DNA of 38,214 nucleotides, taken from an uncultured Bacilli bacterium (GTDB lineage: Bacteria; Bacillota_I; Bacilli_A; RF39; UBA660). Made by a program: the position numbers and the translations under genes. Where the stretch lies: positions 1 to 38,214 of the forward strand of contig CAKOKR010000007.1 of the NCBI GenBank assembly GCA_934095965.1, given 5' to 3'. Below, in pieces: positions 8,645 through 16,141 of the stretch. The first letter of the stretch is position 1; each line of letters opens with the position of its first letter. The notes beneath the pieces were generated by a model. The model was not told the origin of the DNA and ran no database searches. It was given only the letters and a program-made list of their open reading frames with translations.

Positions 8645-9565
8645 ATGTCATATACCAAGGAAGACCTAGAATATTTCCAAGTAAAAGATTTAAAAGAAGC
8701 ACGTGAAAAAATCGTCGATGTTAGATTATTCGACTATATTGATGATTTAAAACTAAGTAGTGATATTGAAAAGTTAATGAATTTCACTAAAGAATTATAT
8801 ATAGAATACATCGAAGACATATTAAAGTATAGTAAAGAAACACAAGAATCAATACTTAAAGCTTTGATGAATTCAGAAATAATTGATAATCATGTATTAG
8901 AAAGAGAAAATGTAAACTTTCTAAGAACCTATAATGAAACACATCACTCTACTGCAATCAGATATTTAGTGCGTAAACTTTTAAAAGAAAATACACCATT
9001 AAATGATGCAATAATAAAAAAAGCTCACGAAATATTAATGCGTGGAACAAGTAATGGAAATACGATAAATGAAGGTTTTAGAACAAACAATCATCATTAT
9101 GTTGGTTATATTGAAGATAATAAACCAGTAATAAATTATTTTCCAATATCTTATGATGATATCAAAGAATCAACACTTCTATTATGTAAATATTTTAATA
9201 CACCAATAAAAGATGAAGAAGAATTATTTATAAAACCATTTATTATGCATGGCTTAATTGCTGTATTACAAGTATTCGAAGATGGTAACACAAGACTTGC
9301 TAGATGTTTCCAACACATAACATTTCAAGACTTAACAAATAAAACAATGGGTAATAATTTATTTGAATTACCTCTACCAGCAATATATTTTTCCAAAAAC
9401 TATGTTCCATATCGAAAAGAATATCGCGAATTACTTGCTAGCATTGCCTTAAATCCTAATAACGAAGCATGGAATGAATGGATAAGTTTTAATCTTCATC
9501 GTATGCAAGATAGAATATTTGCAAATGAAGAATCACTAGCTTTATTAAAACGAAAAAAGAAGTAA
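8645..9565 (+). CDS. Fic-domain protein with degenerate catalytic motif
   Basis: 306 aa. Fic proteins usually transfer AMP from ATP to a hydroxyl of a target protein using the motif HxFx(D/E)GNGRxxR. Here the motif at residues 209-220 reads QVFEDGNTRLAR. The catalytic His is Gln and the second motif Gly is Thr, while the phosphate-binding region (EDGN) and both Arg are kept. The flap region is visible at about 143-154 (EGFRTNNHHYVG). An N-terminal segment SEIIDN (77-82) resembles the class II inhibitory helix (S/T)xxxE(G/N), with Asp for Glu. As read, classical AMPylation looks impaired. The protein may bind nucleotide without transfer, or perform another reaction. It is divergently transcribed from the J-protein operon and ends at a bidirectional terminator. 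Confidence 0.85.
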   Translation: MSYTKEDLEYFQVKDLKEAREKIVDVRLFDYIDDLKLSSDIEKLMNFTKELYIEYIEDILKYSKETQESILKALMNSEIIDNHVLERENVNFLRTYNETHHSTAIRYLVRKLLKENTPLNDAIIKKAHEILMRGTSNGNTINEGFRTNNHHYVGYIEDNKPVINYFPISYDDIKESTLLLCKYFNTPIKDEEELFIKPFIMHGLIAVLQVFEDGNTRLARCFQHITFQDLTNKTMGNNLFELPLPAIYFSKNYVPYRKEYRELLASIALNPNNEAWNEWISFNLHRMQDRIFANEESLALLKRKKK

Positions 9566-9581
9566 TCAACACTTCTTTTTT
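9553..9581. terminator. bidirectional intrinsic terminator between fic and the phosphorelay genes
   Basis: A perfect 11-bp stem (9553-9563 with 9571-9581) and a 7-base loop. The A-rich and T-rich flanks give a U-run in both directions, so it serves the converging fic and Hpt-REC genes. It overlaps the stop codons of both. Confidence 0.9.
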
Positions 9582-10356
9582 AAATGTTACTGTTTATAGT
9601 TTTCTCTAATATTCTTTTTACATCTCTTTCATTAAATGGTTTAAGTAATATATCAACAATTGGATATTTAAAAGCTTTATTAATTGATTCCTTATCATCT
9701 ACTCCAGTTATAATTGAAATAGGTATACTTCTAAATAAATCTTTATTTTTATAAAAATCTAATACTTCAAAGCCATTAACATTTGGCATATTTAAATCAA
9801 GTAATACTGCTTTAATATCATTTCTTTTTCTTTCATCATCTAATATATCTATAGCCTCTTTACCATCATTAGCACTTATTACTTCATATGAATCATCTAA
9901 TATTTTTAATATAAAATTTCTAATAATATTTGAGTCATCTACCACTAATATTTTTTTTCCATTTGAGTGTTTAACTTCTGGTGTATCTACTACACCTCCA
10001 ACACCCATATATTTTTTAACAACATTTACAACTCTATTTGCTTCACCCATTAATTCATCAAAATGTTCAGTTACATAATACATATCATTTTCTTTACTTT
10101 TTAATTCATGTTGATATGCAATTTCACCAAGTTCTTCAAAACCAAAATATCTTGCATCACTTTTTAATGAATGAACTAAAATAGCATAATTAGCCATATC
10201 TCCAATTTCTTTTAAAGCTTTAATTTTTTCAAGCTTTCCAGGTACTTCTTGTAAAAATGTTTCTAGTGTTGCATCGTATGTTTCCATATCTCCAAATAAC
10301 TCTAAAGCTTTTTTAACATTAGCACCATTATTAATTAAAATATTTACATCTTTCAT
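9580..10356 (-). CDS. Hpt-REC phosphorelay protein
   Basis: 258 aa, soluble. An N-terminal histidine phosphotransfer (Hpt) domain (about 1-115) has the phospho-site H62 in VHSLKSDARYFG. A C-terminal receiver domain (about 134-258) has the acidic pair VVDDS (140-141), phospho-acceptor D187 in LLDLNMPNVNG, Thr in SIITG and the conserved Lys in LLKPF. There is no DNA-binding or enzymatic output domain. The gene lies 2 bases downstream of a hybrid histidine kinase. The likely flow is kinase His to kinase REC to this Hpt to this REC, ending in a receiver that must act by protein contact. Start ATG at 10356 follows GGAGGG inside the end of the kinase gene. Confidence 0.88.
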   Translation of the reverse strand: MKDVNILINNGANVKKALELFGDMETYDATLETFLQEVPGKLEKIKALKEIGDMANYAILVHSLKSDARYFGFEELGEIAYQHELKSKENDMYYVTEHFDELMGEANRVVNVVKKYMGVGGVVDTPEVKHSNGKKILVVDDSNIIRNFILKILDDSYEVISANDGKEAIDILDDERKRNDIKAVLLDLNMPNVNGFEVLDFYKNKDLFRSIPISIITGVDDKESINKAFKYPIVDILLKPFNERDVKRILEKTINSNI

Positions 10357-10358
10357 TT

Positions 10359-12188
10359 TTATCCCTCCGTATTTAAATATTCATTAATTACTCTATTTAA
10401 TTGTTCTTTATTAATAGGTTTAGCTAGATAATCATCAAAACCATCACTAATATATTTTTCTTTCATACCTGTTAAGGCATTCGCAGTTAATGCAATCACC
10501 GGTATATTAAAATCTTTAATCTCTGATTTAATTTTTTTTAATGTTTCAACTCCACTCATCCTTGGCATCATATCATCCATTAATATTAAATCATATTTTT
10601 TACCACTTTTCAAGTTATCTATACAAATAAATCCACTTTCAACACATTCTGTTTTAACTCCATATGTTCCAAGTAATCTTTCTGCAACTTTTAAGTTAAT
10701 CTTGTTATCATCTACAACTAAAACTAACTTATCTTTAACTTTCACCTTACCATATGTCTCTTGTGCTTCAAGTTTTATCGTTGGATTTTCCACAATCCTT
10801 TGGTCAATAGATACTGTAAACTTAGAACCCTTACCAAATACACTTTGTACAACAATATTACCATTCATTAAATCAACTAATCTCTTTGTAATTGCAAGAC
10901 CTAAACCTGTACCTTCTATTGTAACATTATCTTCTAAATCTAATCTTTCAAACTTATTAAATAACTTACCAATATTTTCTTGTTTTATACCAATACCTGT
11001 ATCTTCAACTGAAATAATTAATCTACATACTCCATTTTTAACAATACTATTTATTGTAAATGTTATACTTCCCTTTTTTGTATATTTAACAGCATTAGTT
11101 AAAATATTTACACATATTTGTTTTAATCTTGATGCATCACCATATAATACTGATGGAATAGATTCATCAAACTTTGTAATAAGTTCAATTGGTTTATCTC
11201 CGAGTCTTCCTTTTGTTAGTGATACTAATTCTTTAATTACTTTATTAACATCATATTCAGTATTAACAATTTCAAGTTTACCAGCTTCAATTTTAGATAT
11301 ATCCAAAATACCATTAACTATTTCAAGCAAATTATCTGATGCCATAACTATATCATTAACTTCATCTTTAGCACTATCAGGTAAATTTTTATCATCTAAA
11401 AGCAAATTACTAAATCCAACAATAGCATTTAAAGGTGTTCTAATTTCATGAGACATACTAGATAAAAAATCAGTCTTTGCTTGATTAGCTTTCTCCGCAG
11501 CATCTTTCGCAGCATTCAATTGTTGAATCATTTTTACATCGGGATTTTCTATTGTAAAATACATTATAACCACAACAAGTGATAATAAATAATTTATTAA
11601 AAATGCAGATGGAAACAAACTTTGTATTATAAAATTTAAAAGCATTAAAATACAAAAAATATATAAAGGTCTTAATTTTTTTCCCTCAATATTCTTGTGA
11701 TATCTTATAGCAATATAAACAGAATATAAAATAAGTAAAAAAGAAACAGTATAAGTAATAAAAACAGGAATTCCATTCGGAATTATAACATCTCCCTCCA
11801 ATTTAAAATTAACAGGTAAAATTAATATAAAAGGAACAACAAAAGCTAAACACAATACAAAATAATAAAACGTACTCATCATTTTACTTTTATAATTACC
11901 ACGATTAGGCAAACTAATACATTTAATATAATAAGAAAAAAGTAGTAACCATAAAACAAAATAAACAAATACTAACTTTGAACCCATTGAATACCAAAAG
12001 CTATTTATATCTACACCAACCTTAAATAAAATACAAGTAGTAATATCCATAGATAAACCAAATATAGTTAAAAATAATAAATATTTGTATATCTTAGTTT
12101 CAATATTATTTACCCTTTCTTTAGCCAAAAAATTATAAGTAAATAATAAAATAATAATCAATGCACTAATTGAGAAATAAAATCCCAT
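10359..12188 (-). CDS. membrane hybrid histidine kinase
   Basis: About 609 aa. The N-terminal 215 residues hold about seven hydrophobic membrane segments; a Met-Gly start runs straight into the first. They form an integral-membrane sensor of unknown ligand. A short linker (AAKDAAEKANQAKTDF) precedes a HisKA domain with phospho-site H247 in SMSHEIRTPLNAI. The HATPase domain follows (N box ILTNAVKYT, DTGIGI, GTGLGLAI), then a C-terminal REC domain with acceptor D538 in LILMDDMMPRMSG. ATG at 12188 is preferred: GGAAGTGG precedes it. A reading from a TTG at 12242 adds 18 residues of poor quality and overlaps the terminator of the upstream gene. Kinase and phosphatase motifs look intact. Confidence 0.9.
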   Translation of the reverse strand: MGFYFSISALIIILLFTYNFLAKERVNNIETKIYKYLLFLTIFGLSMDITTCILFKVGVDINSFWYSMGSKLVFVYFVLWLLLFSYYIKCISLPNRGNYKSKMMSTFYYFVLCLAFVVPFILILPVNFKLEGDVIIPNGIPVFITYTVSFLLILYSVYIAIRYHKNIEGKKLRPLYIFCILMLLNFIIQSLFPSAFLINYLLSLVVVIMYFTIENPDVKMIQQLNAAKDAAEKANQAKTDFLSSMSHEIRTPLNAIVGFSNLLLDDKNLPDSAKDEVNDIVMASDNLLEIVNGILDISKIEAGKLEIVNTEYDVNKVIKELVSLTKGRLGDKPIELITKFDESIPSVLYGDASRLKQICVNILTNAVKYTKKGSITFTINSIVKNGVCRLIISVEDTGIGIKQENIGKLFNKFERLDLEDNVTIEGTGLGLAITKRLVDLMNGNIVVQSVFGKGSKFTVSIDQRIVENPTIKLEAQETYGKVKVKDKLVLVVDDNKINLKVAERLLGTYGVKTECVESGFICIDNLKSGKKYDLILMDDMMPRMSGVETLKKIKSEIKDFNIPVIALTANALTGMKEKYISDGFDDYLAKPINKEQLNRVINEYLNTEG

Positions 12189-12242
12189 GTCTACCACTTC
12201 CAATTCTAACTTAATAATATCACAAATACATTCTTTTTTCAA

Positions 12243-12271
12243 GCAAAAGAAAAGCTACTATTAAGTAGCTT
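12243..12271 (-). terminator. intrinsic terminator of the AMP-ligase gene
   Basis: Perfect 8-bp stem (12252-12259 with 12264-12271) with a 4-base loop, followed on the minus strand by a T-rich run. It overlaps the stop codon of the ligase gene. Confidence 0.8.
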
Positions 12272-13988
12272 ATCTAACTCTAGTTTTAACTAAATTATTA
12301 TTTTCAATTCTTTCTTTATCTTTTTCTTCCATAGCCTTAGGATCTAACTTACCATTATCAGTTCTTGGTAAAGCATTTTCATAATATTCTATATATCCAG
12401 GAAGTGCACTAGTACCTAAAGTATTTTGAATTAATGTAAATATTTTATTTTCTAAAACAGTCTTATTACAATCAAAATCATTTAAACTAACATGATAACT
12501 AGGTAAGAATTGTTCTTTATCATCAGGAATTGATGTAACTAAAACTTCTCTGATTTCAGGTATTTGAAGAAGTAATTGTTCAATTTGTTCTGGATAAATA
12601 TTATCTACACCAGAAACAAAATTTCTCTTAACACGACCAACAAACTCATATTCACCATTTTCATGTTTAACAGCAACATCTTTTGTATTATACCATTTAA
12701 CACCATTTTCATCATATACAAATACAGCATTTGTTTCTTCTTCGTTTTCATGATATCTAAGCATCATTCCAGGTCCATTAACAAGTAATACGCCAGGTGT
12801 TCCCATAGGCAATTCTTTAAAAGTCTTAGAATCTACAATTTTAGAATTAACAAATGGAATTGGATAACCTATAGTACCAGGAGTATTTTTGCCTCCCATA
12901 CATACATGAGTAGGTGCCCACATTTCAGTTAAACCTAAACCATTTCCAATTGGAGTTATACATCCAGCATATTCTAATGCTTTATTAGCTTCAATTAATT
13001 TTTGAGGCTTAAACATTTCTCCTCCAGATAAAGGTTGAATTAAATTATGTAATGTCCAAGGTTTTAAATTTTTATCTTGACTTAAAATTTCCCAATGAAC
13101 AGGACCTCCCATAGCACCATTAGCATGAGTTCTAACAAGTTCACTATAAAAATCTTTAGGCATAGCTTTTAAAGTTAATGCATATTCCAAATTTTTACAT
13201 AAACAGTAATGAAGAACTAATCTACCAAAACACATATGACCAAAAGGAATATTTCCTAAATGAACCATACCAGGTTCTAATACTAACACATAATCTAATG
13301 CTTTAACAACACTATTTAAAGCACCACCATCTAAATCAACACCTTTATGAATACCACTAGAACCACCAGTAAACATAATATCCGTAGTACTTCCTTTAAC
13401 ATGTTCAGGATATTCTACTCCATCAAAATCTTTTCCATCTTTAACAATATTCATTAAATTACTGCTCTTTTTAAGTATCTTATTTCCAGATACAAATTGT
13501 TTAGCATTATAAAGAAATTTTAAACCATTCTTATTTAATGACTCAAGCGGAGAATAAAGTATTGGAGTAATATTTAAACTCTTAGCTGGATTTTTAAAAT
13601 TTCCATACATCATATCAACAGAAATAATAAATTCAGGTTTAGTCATTTCAATATCTCTTTGCATTTTGTATTCATTATTCAAAGGACTAAGCCCCACTAC
13701 TTGAGCTTCAAGCTTTTTTAATGCATACAATAAATATACAGATTCTGGTGTATTAACTAAAACAGCACCAACACAAGTACCCTTTCTTATACCTCTTTTG
13801 TATAGTGCACGAGCAAATTCATCGATTCTTTCATGCAATTCTTCATAAGTGATTTTTTTTGCATCAAAAGATAATGCAACATAATTCATATAATTTTTGT
13901 TTCTTTCAAGTAGAAAGTCATATTCATTTCCAACAGGTAATGAATCTTCTTTGATTTCTTTCGTATAATAATCATAAAATTTTTCCAT
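12270..13988 (-). CDS. AMP-dependent acyl-CoA synthetase/ligase (ANL superfamily)
   Basis: 572 aa, cytosolic. ANL enzymes activate a carboxylate (often a fatty acid) with ATP to an acyl-AMP and then usually pass it to CoA. The ATP-binding P-loop motif is visible as MFTGGSSGIHKG (about residue 210). The adenine/acid region contains PIGNGLGLTEMWAP, the hinge region has WYNTKDVAVKHENGEYEFVG, and the C-terminal catalytic Lys appears in PRTDNGKLD. All core motifs are present, so it is probably active. The acid cannot be read from sequence. Start ATG at 13988 follows GGTGAAGGA. It is monocistronic, between its own promoter and terminator, and divergent from an XRE regulator that could control it. 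Confidence 0.9.
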   Translation of the reverse strand: MEKFYDYYTKEIKEDSLPVGNEYDFLLERNKNYMNYVALSFDAKKITYEELHERIDEFARALYKRGIRKGTCVGAVLVNTPESVYLLYALKKLEAQVVGLSPLNNEYKMQRDIEMTKPEFIISVDMMYGNFKNPAKSLNITPILYSPLESLNKNGLKFLYNAKQFVSGNKILKKSSNLMNIVKDGKDFDGVEYPEHVKGSTTDIMFTGGSSGIHKGVDLDGGALNSVVKALDYVLVLEPGMVHLGNIPFGHMCFGRLVLHYCLCKNLEYALTLKAMPKDFYSELVRTHANGAMGGPVHWEILSQDKNLKPWTLHNLIQPLSGGEMFKPQKLIEANKALEYAGCITPIGNGLGLTEMWAPTHVCMGGKNTPGTIGYPIPFVNSKIVDSKTFKELPMGTPGVLLVNGPGMMLRYHENEEETNAVFVYDENGVKWYNTKDVAVKHENGEYEFVGRVKRNFVSGVDNIYPEQIEQLLLQIPEIREVLVTSIPDDKEQFLPSYHVSLNDFDCNKTVLENKIFTLIQNTLGTSALPGYIEYYENALPRTDNGKLDPKAMEEKDKERIENNNLVKTRVR

Positions 13989-14008
13989 ATTTCCTTCACC
14001 TAAGTAAA

Positions 14009-14037
14009 ATTATACAAAATTTCGTACTAATTTACAA
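14009..14037 (-). promoter_or_regulatory. promoter of the AMP-ligase gene
   Basis: TTGTAA at 14037-14032 and consensus TATAAT at 14014-14009 with a 17-base spacer, shortly before the ligase start codon. Confidence 0.7.
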
Positions 14038-14045
14038 CAGTTACA

Positions 14046-14074
14046 TTGACTTTTAGTATCATATTTGATACAAT
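14046..14074 (+). promoter_or_regulatory. promoter of the XRE regulator with palindromic operator
   Basis: TTGACT at 14046-14051 and TACAAT at 14069-14074, spacer 17. The spacer and first -10 bases form a perfect inverted repeat: GTATCA (14056-14061), 4 bases, TGATAC (14066-14071). A dyad filling a promoter spacer directly before an XRE gene is the usual arrangement of an autoregulatory operator. Confidence 0.7.
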
Positions 14075-14091
14075 ATAGCTGGTGAGAACAT

Positions 14092-14346
14092 ATGGATTAT
14101 GATAAAAATTATATTGAAGTAGCTTATAACCCAGAAGAATTAAATGAAATATTTATAAAAGAATTCATTAGTTTTAGAAAAGAAAATAACTTAACACAAG
14201 ATTTATTTTCCAAGTATTCCGGAGTATCTAGAGAAAAAATAGCTAGAATTGAATGTGGTACATCTTCACCATCAATATTAAGTCTACTAAAAATACTTGG
14301 ACCAATTGGTTACACAATAAAAATAGAAAAAGTAAAGAATAAATAA
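14092..14346 (+). CDS. small XRE-family HTH regulator
   Basis: 84 aa. A helix-turn-helix of the Cro/C1 type spans about residues 25-75, with FRKENNLTQDLFSKYSGVS, the recognition segment REKIARIECGTSSPS and the closing helix LLKILGPIGY. It resembles antitoxin-type regulators (HigA-like), but no toxin gene is adjacent. The protein is short and has no extra domain. It is preceded by its own promoter with a likely operator and followed by a strong terminator, so it stands alone. The divergent AMP-ligase is the only neighbour it could control directly. Confidence 0.85.
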   Translation: MDYDKNYIEVAYNPEELNEIFIKEFISFRKENNLTQDLFSKYSGVSREKIARIECGTSSPSILSLLKILGPIGYTIKIEKVKNK

Positions 14347-14366
14347 CGTTCTTTACTTTTTATTAT
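14328..14366. terminator. bidirectional intrinsic terminator
   Basis: Perfect 12-bp stem (14328-14339 with 14349-14360), 9-base loop, A/T runs on both sides. It ends the XRE gene on the plus strand and can end the pyrophosphatase-like gene arriving on the minus strand. Confidence 0.88.
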
Positions 14367-14394
14367 TAATAACAACCTTTTTCAAACAAAAACA

Positions 14395-14739
14395 CTACCT
14401 TTCAATAATAGATTCAAAATATTTTTCTTGAAATTCAGTCAAAGCTCTGATAGCATCATCAGAATAATTAAATCCATCTTTAGAAACAATTAACTTATCA
14501 TCGTCATCATTAGTTCTATGAATTATTGCAATAACTTTGCCACTTCCATCTCTTACTGGTTCAAATTCACCTACATAGTAAGCATCAAGTTCTTCACCAT
14601 CACCACTTATAGTATTTGGAATATACCCATAATTTAAATTATACATAAACCCATGTTTTGGATGTCTACTCCCCAAAGGTCTATCAATCTTTATTTCAAC
14701 AATCTTACCTAAATAATCTTTAGCATTAACATTTTCCAT
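14395..14739 (-). CDS. inorganic pyrophosphatase-like protein (family I type, short)
   Basis: About 114 aa. It resembles the core of soluble family I pyrophosphatases: GSRHPKHGFMYNLNYGYIPNT precedes an acidic metal-site segment GDGEELDAYYVGEFEPV. In classical enzymes the motif is DGDPxD; here the spacing and outer Asp are kept but the middle Asp-Pro is Glu-Glu. It is much shorter than E. coli pyrophosphatase (about 175 aa). It may be a reduced PPase or a relative acting on another phosphate ester. The ATG at 14739 is preferred because AAGGAGAT stands 10 bases upstream. An in-frame ATG at 14769 has no Shine-Dalgarno and lies inside the remnant of the preceding gene. Confidence 0.75.
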   Translation of the reverse strand: MENVNAKDYLGKIVEIKIDRPLGSRHPKHGFMYNLNYGYIPNTISGDGEELDAYYVGEFEPVRDGSGKVIAIIHRTNDDDDKLIVSKDGFNYSDDAIRALTEFQEKYFESIIER

Positions 14740-14758
14740 ATTACTTTCTATCTCCTTT

Positions 14759-14929
14759 TTAATTACCATTTACTACTTCATCAAAAAAAGCATTCTTATC
14801 AAATATACCTTGATTATACATATCAATTAACTCATTCCTAGTTACCCATTTAACATCTTATAATTCATCCTTTATATAAGAAAAACTAAAATTTATTTTA
14901 TTCTCATCATAAACACTCAAATATTCCAT
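14759..14929 (-). pseudogene. C-terminal remnant of a NUDIX hydrolase gene
   Basis: From ATG 14929 (preceded by AGGAG) the frame reads MEYLSVYDENKINFSFSYIK, then DEL, a TAA stop (14860-14858), and continues in the same frame with DVKWVTRNELIDMYNQG up to a second stop at 14759. The end WVTRxELxxMYxxGxFDKNAFFDE resembles the C-terminus of NUDIX hydrolases. The NUDIX box itself is missing, so this is a truncated, stop-interrupted leftover. The downstream pyrophosphatase frame begins right at its end, suggesting both were once one operon. Confidence 0.5.
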
Positions 14930-14957
14930 AATTTCTCCTATTACTAATTAAATTATA

Positions 14958-15050
14958 TCAGCACCTTTCCCAAAACACAACAGAAAATTGTAAATTATAA
15001 AGAATAAAACTATCAATACTATTTATTATATTATCTAAATTCTCTACCAT
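14958..15050 (-). other. possible 30-codon ORF or fragment upstream of the NUDIX remnant
   Basis: ATG at 15050 with AAGGA upstream encodes MVENLDNIINSIDSFILYNL plus ten residues. It could be the start of the decayed NUDIX gene, separated from its end by a deletion, or a chance ORF. Apart from this and the NUDIX remnant, 14740-15112 holds only the alaS terminator. Confidence 0.25.
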
Positions 15051-15079
15051 TTTAATTCCTTCTTTTAATCTACTTTTTA

Positions 15080-15115
15080 ACAAAAAACTGAGCAATTAAC
15101 TCAGTTCTTTTGTTA
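15080..15115 (-). terminator. intrinsic terminator of the alaS operon
   Basis: Stem 15086-15092 with 15100-15106 (7 bp, 7-base loop), extended by A/T pairs, ending in a T-run on the minus strand directly after the alaS stop codon. Confidence 0.85.
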
Positions 15116-16063
15116 TTCTAATACAGCTTTAATTCTTCTTACACCTGCAGATGATGCTTCTTCTTTTATTATTTTAAAGTGACCTAATTCACTGGTATTT
15201 TTAACATGTGGACCTCCACATAATTCTTTTGAAACATTATCTCCAATTGTATAAACTGTAACAATATCTGGATATTTTTCAATAAACATACATTCAGCTC
15301 CACTTTTTATAGCATCTTCTTTTTTCATTTCTTCAACACGAACATCCAATGCATCATTAATCCACTTATTTACTAATTCTTCAACCCCTCTTTTTTCATC
15401 ATCACTTAATTTATGATCACAACTAAAGTCAAAACGCATTCTTTCATCAGTAATATTACTTCCCTTTTGATGAACATCTGGTCCAACAACAATTTTTAAT
15501 GCTGCATTAAGTAAGTGTGTTGCAGTATGATACTTAGTTTCAATTTCACTATTACCTGCAAGTCCACCTTTAAATTTACCAGCAGATGCAGTTCTCGATA
15601 ATTCTTGATGAGCCTTAAATTTTTCTTTAAAACCTTGTGTATCTACATTAATACCAGCATCTTTAGCAAGTTCCACAGTTAATTCAATTGGAAAACCATA
15701 TGTATCATATAAATGAAATGCAGTAGTAGCATCAATATCTTTATTTGAAATCTTATTAAATTCTCTCAATCCCTTTTCCAAAGTTCTATTAAATTTATCT
15801 TTTTCATTTTTTAATACTTCCAAAACAACAGCCTCATTCAAAGATAATTCACTATAATACTTCTTATATTTATTTATTATTAATAAAGCTATTTTTTGTT
15901 CCCAATCACTATTAATATCAATATTTAATTTCTTAGCATGTCTTATTGCTCTTCTTATTAATCTTCTTAAAATATAACCTTGATCAGTATTACTTGGTTT
16001 AATTCCTGCTGGATCTGCACTAATAAATACTGCAGTTCTTAAGTGATCTGCAATAATTCTCAT
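15113..16063 (-). CDS. alaS: alanyl-tRNA synthetase, C-terminal part (tRNA-recognition and editing domains)
   Basis: 316 aa from the first ATG. It carries the helical tRNA-recognition region (RRLIRRAIRHAKKLN) and a complete editing domain with the zinc/water ligands HTATHLLNAAL and CGGPHV, which clears Ser and Gly mischarged on tRNA-Ala. It stops right after the editing domain, so the C-Ala domain of typical AlaRS (about 870 aa) is absent. The reading frame stays open upstream to the TAA at 16144-16142 and is the same frame as the N-terminal part. The gap codes for an ordinary AlaRS stretch (LSSIWSDVIDLICDITKLPY). The ATG at 16063 has only a poorly placed GAAGG 13 bases upstream, so separate initiation is doubtful. 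Either alaS is broken by one stop, or the enzyme is made as two chains. Confidence 0.85.
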   Translation of the reverse strand: MRIIADHLRTAVFISADPAGIKPSNTDQGYILRRLIRRAIRHAKKLNIDINSDWEQKIALLIINKYKKYYSELSLNEAVVLEVLKNEKDKFNRTLEKGLREFNKISNKDIDATTAFHLYDTYGFPIELTVELAKDAGINVDTQGFKEKFKAHQELSRTASAGKFKGGLAGNSEIETKYHTATHLLNAALKIVVGPDVHQKGSNITDERMRFDFSCDHKLSDDEKRGVEELVNKWINDALDVRVEEMKKEDAIKSGAECMFIEKYPDIVTVYTIGDNVSKELCGGPHVKNTSELGHFKIIKEEASSAGVRRIKAVLE

Positions 16064-16141
16064 AGATTCTTCATTACCTTCATAAGGAAGTTTAGTAATA
16101 TCACAAATTAAATCAATAACATCACTCCATATACTTGATAA

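Noticed and set aside
10702..11451. 249-codon open frame on the plus strand
   Set aside because: It lies fully antisense to the histidine kinase, has no Shine-Dalgarno or promoter and a low-complexity Ser/Leu/Ile composition; it mirrors the kinase codons.
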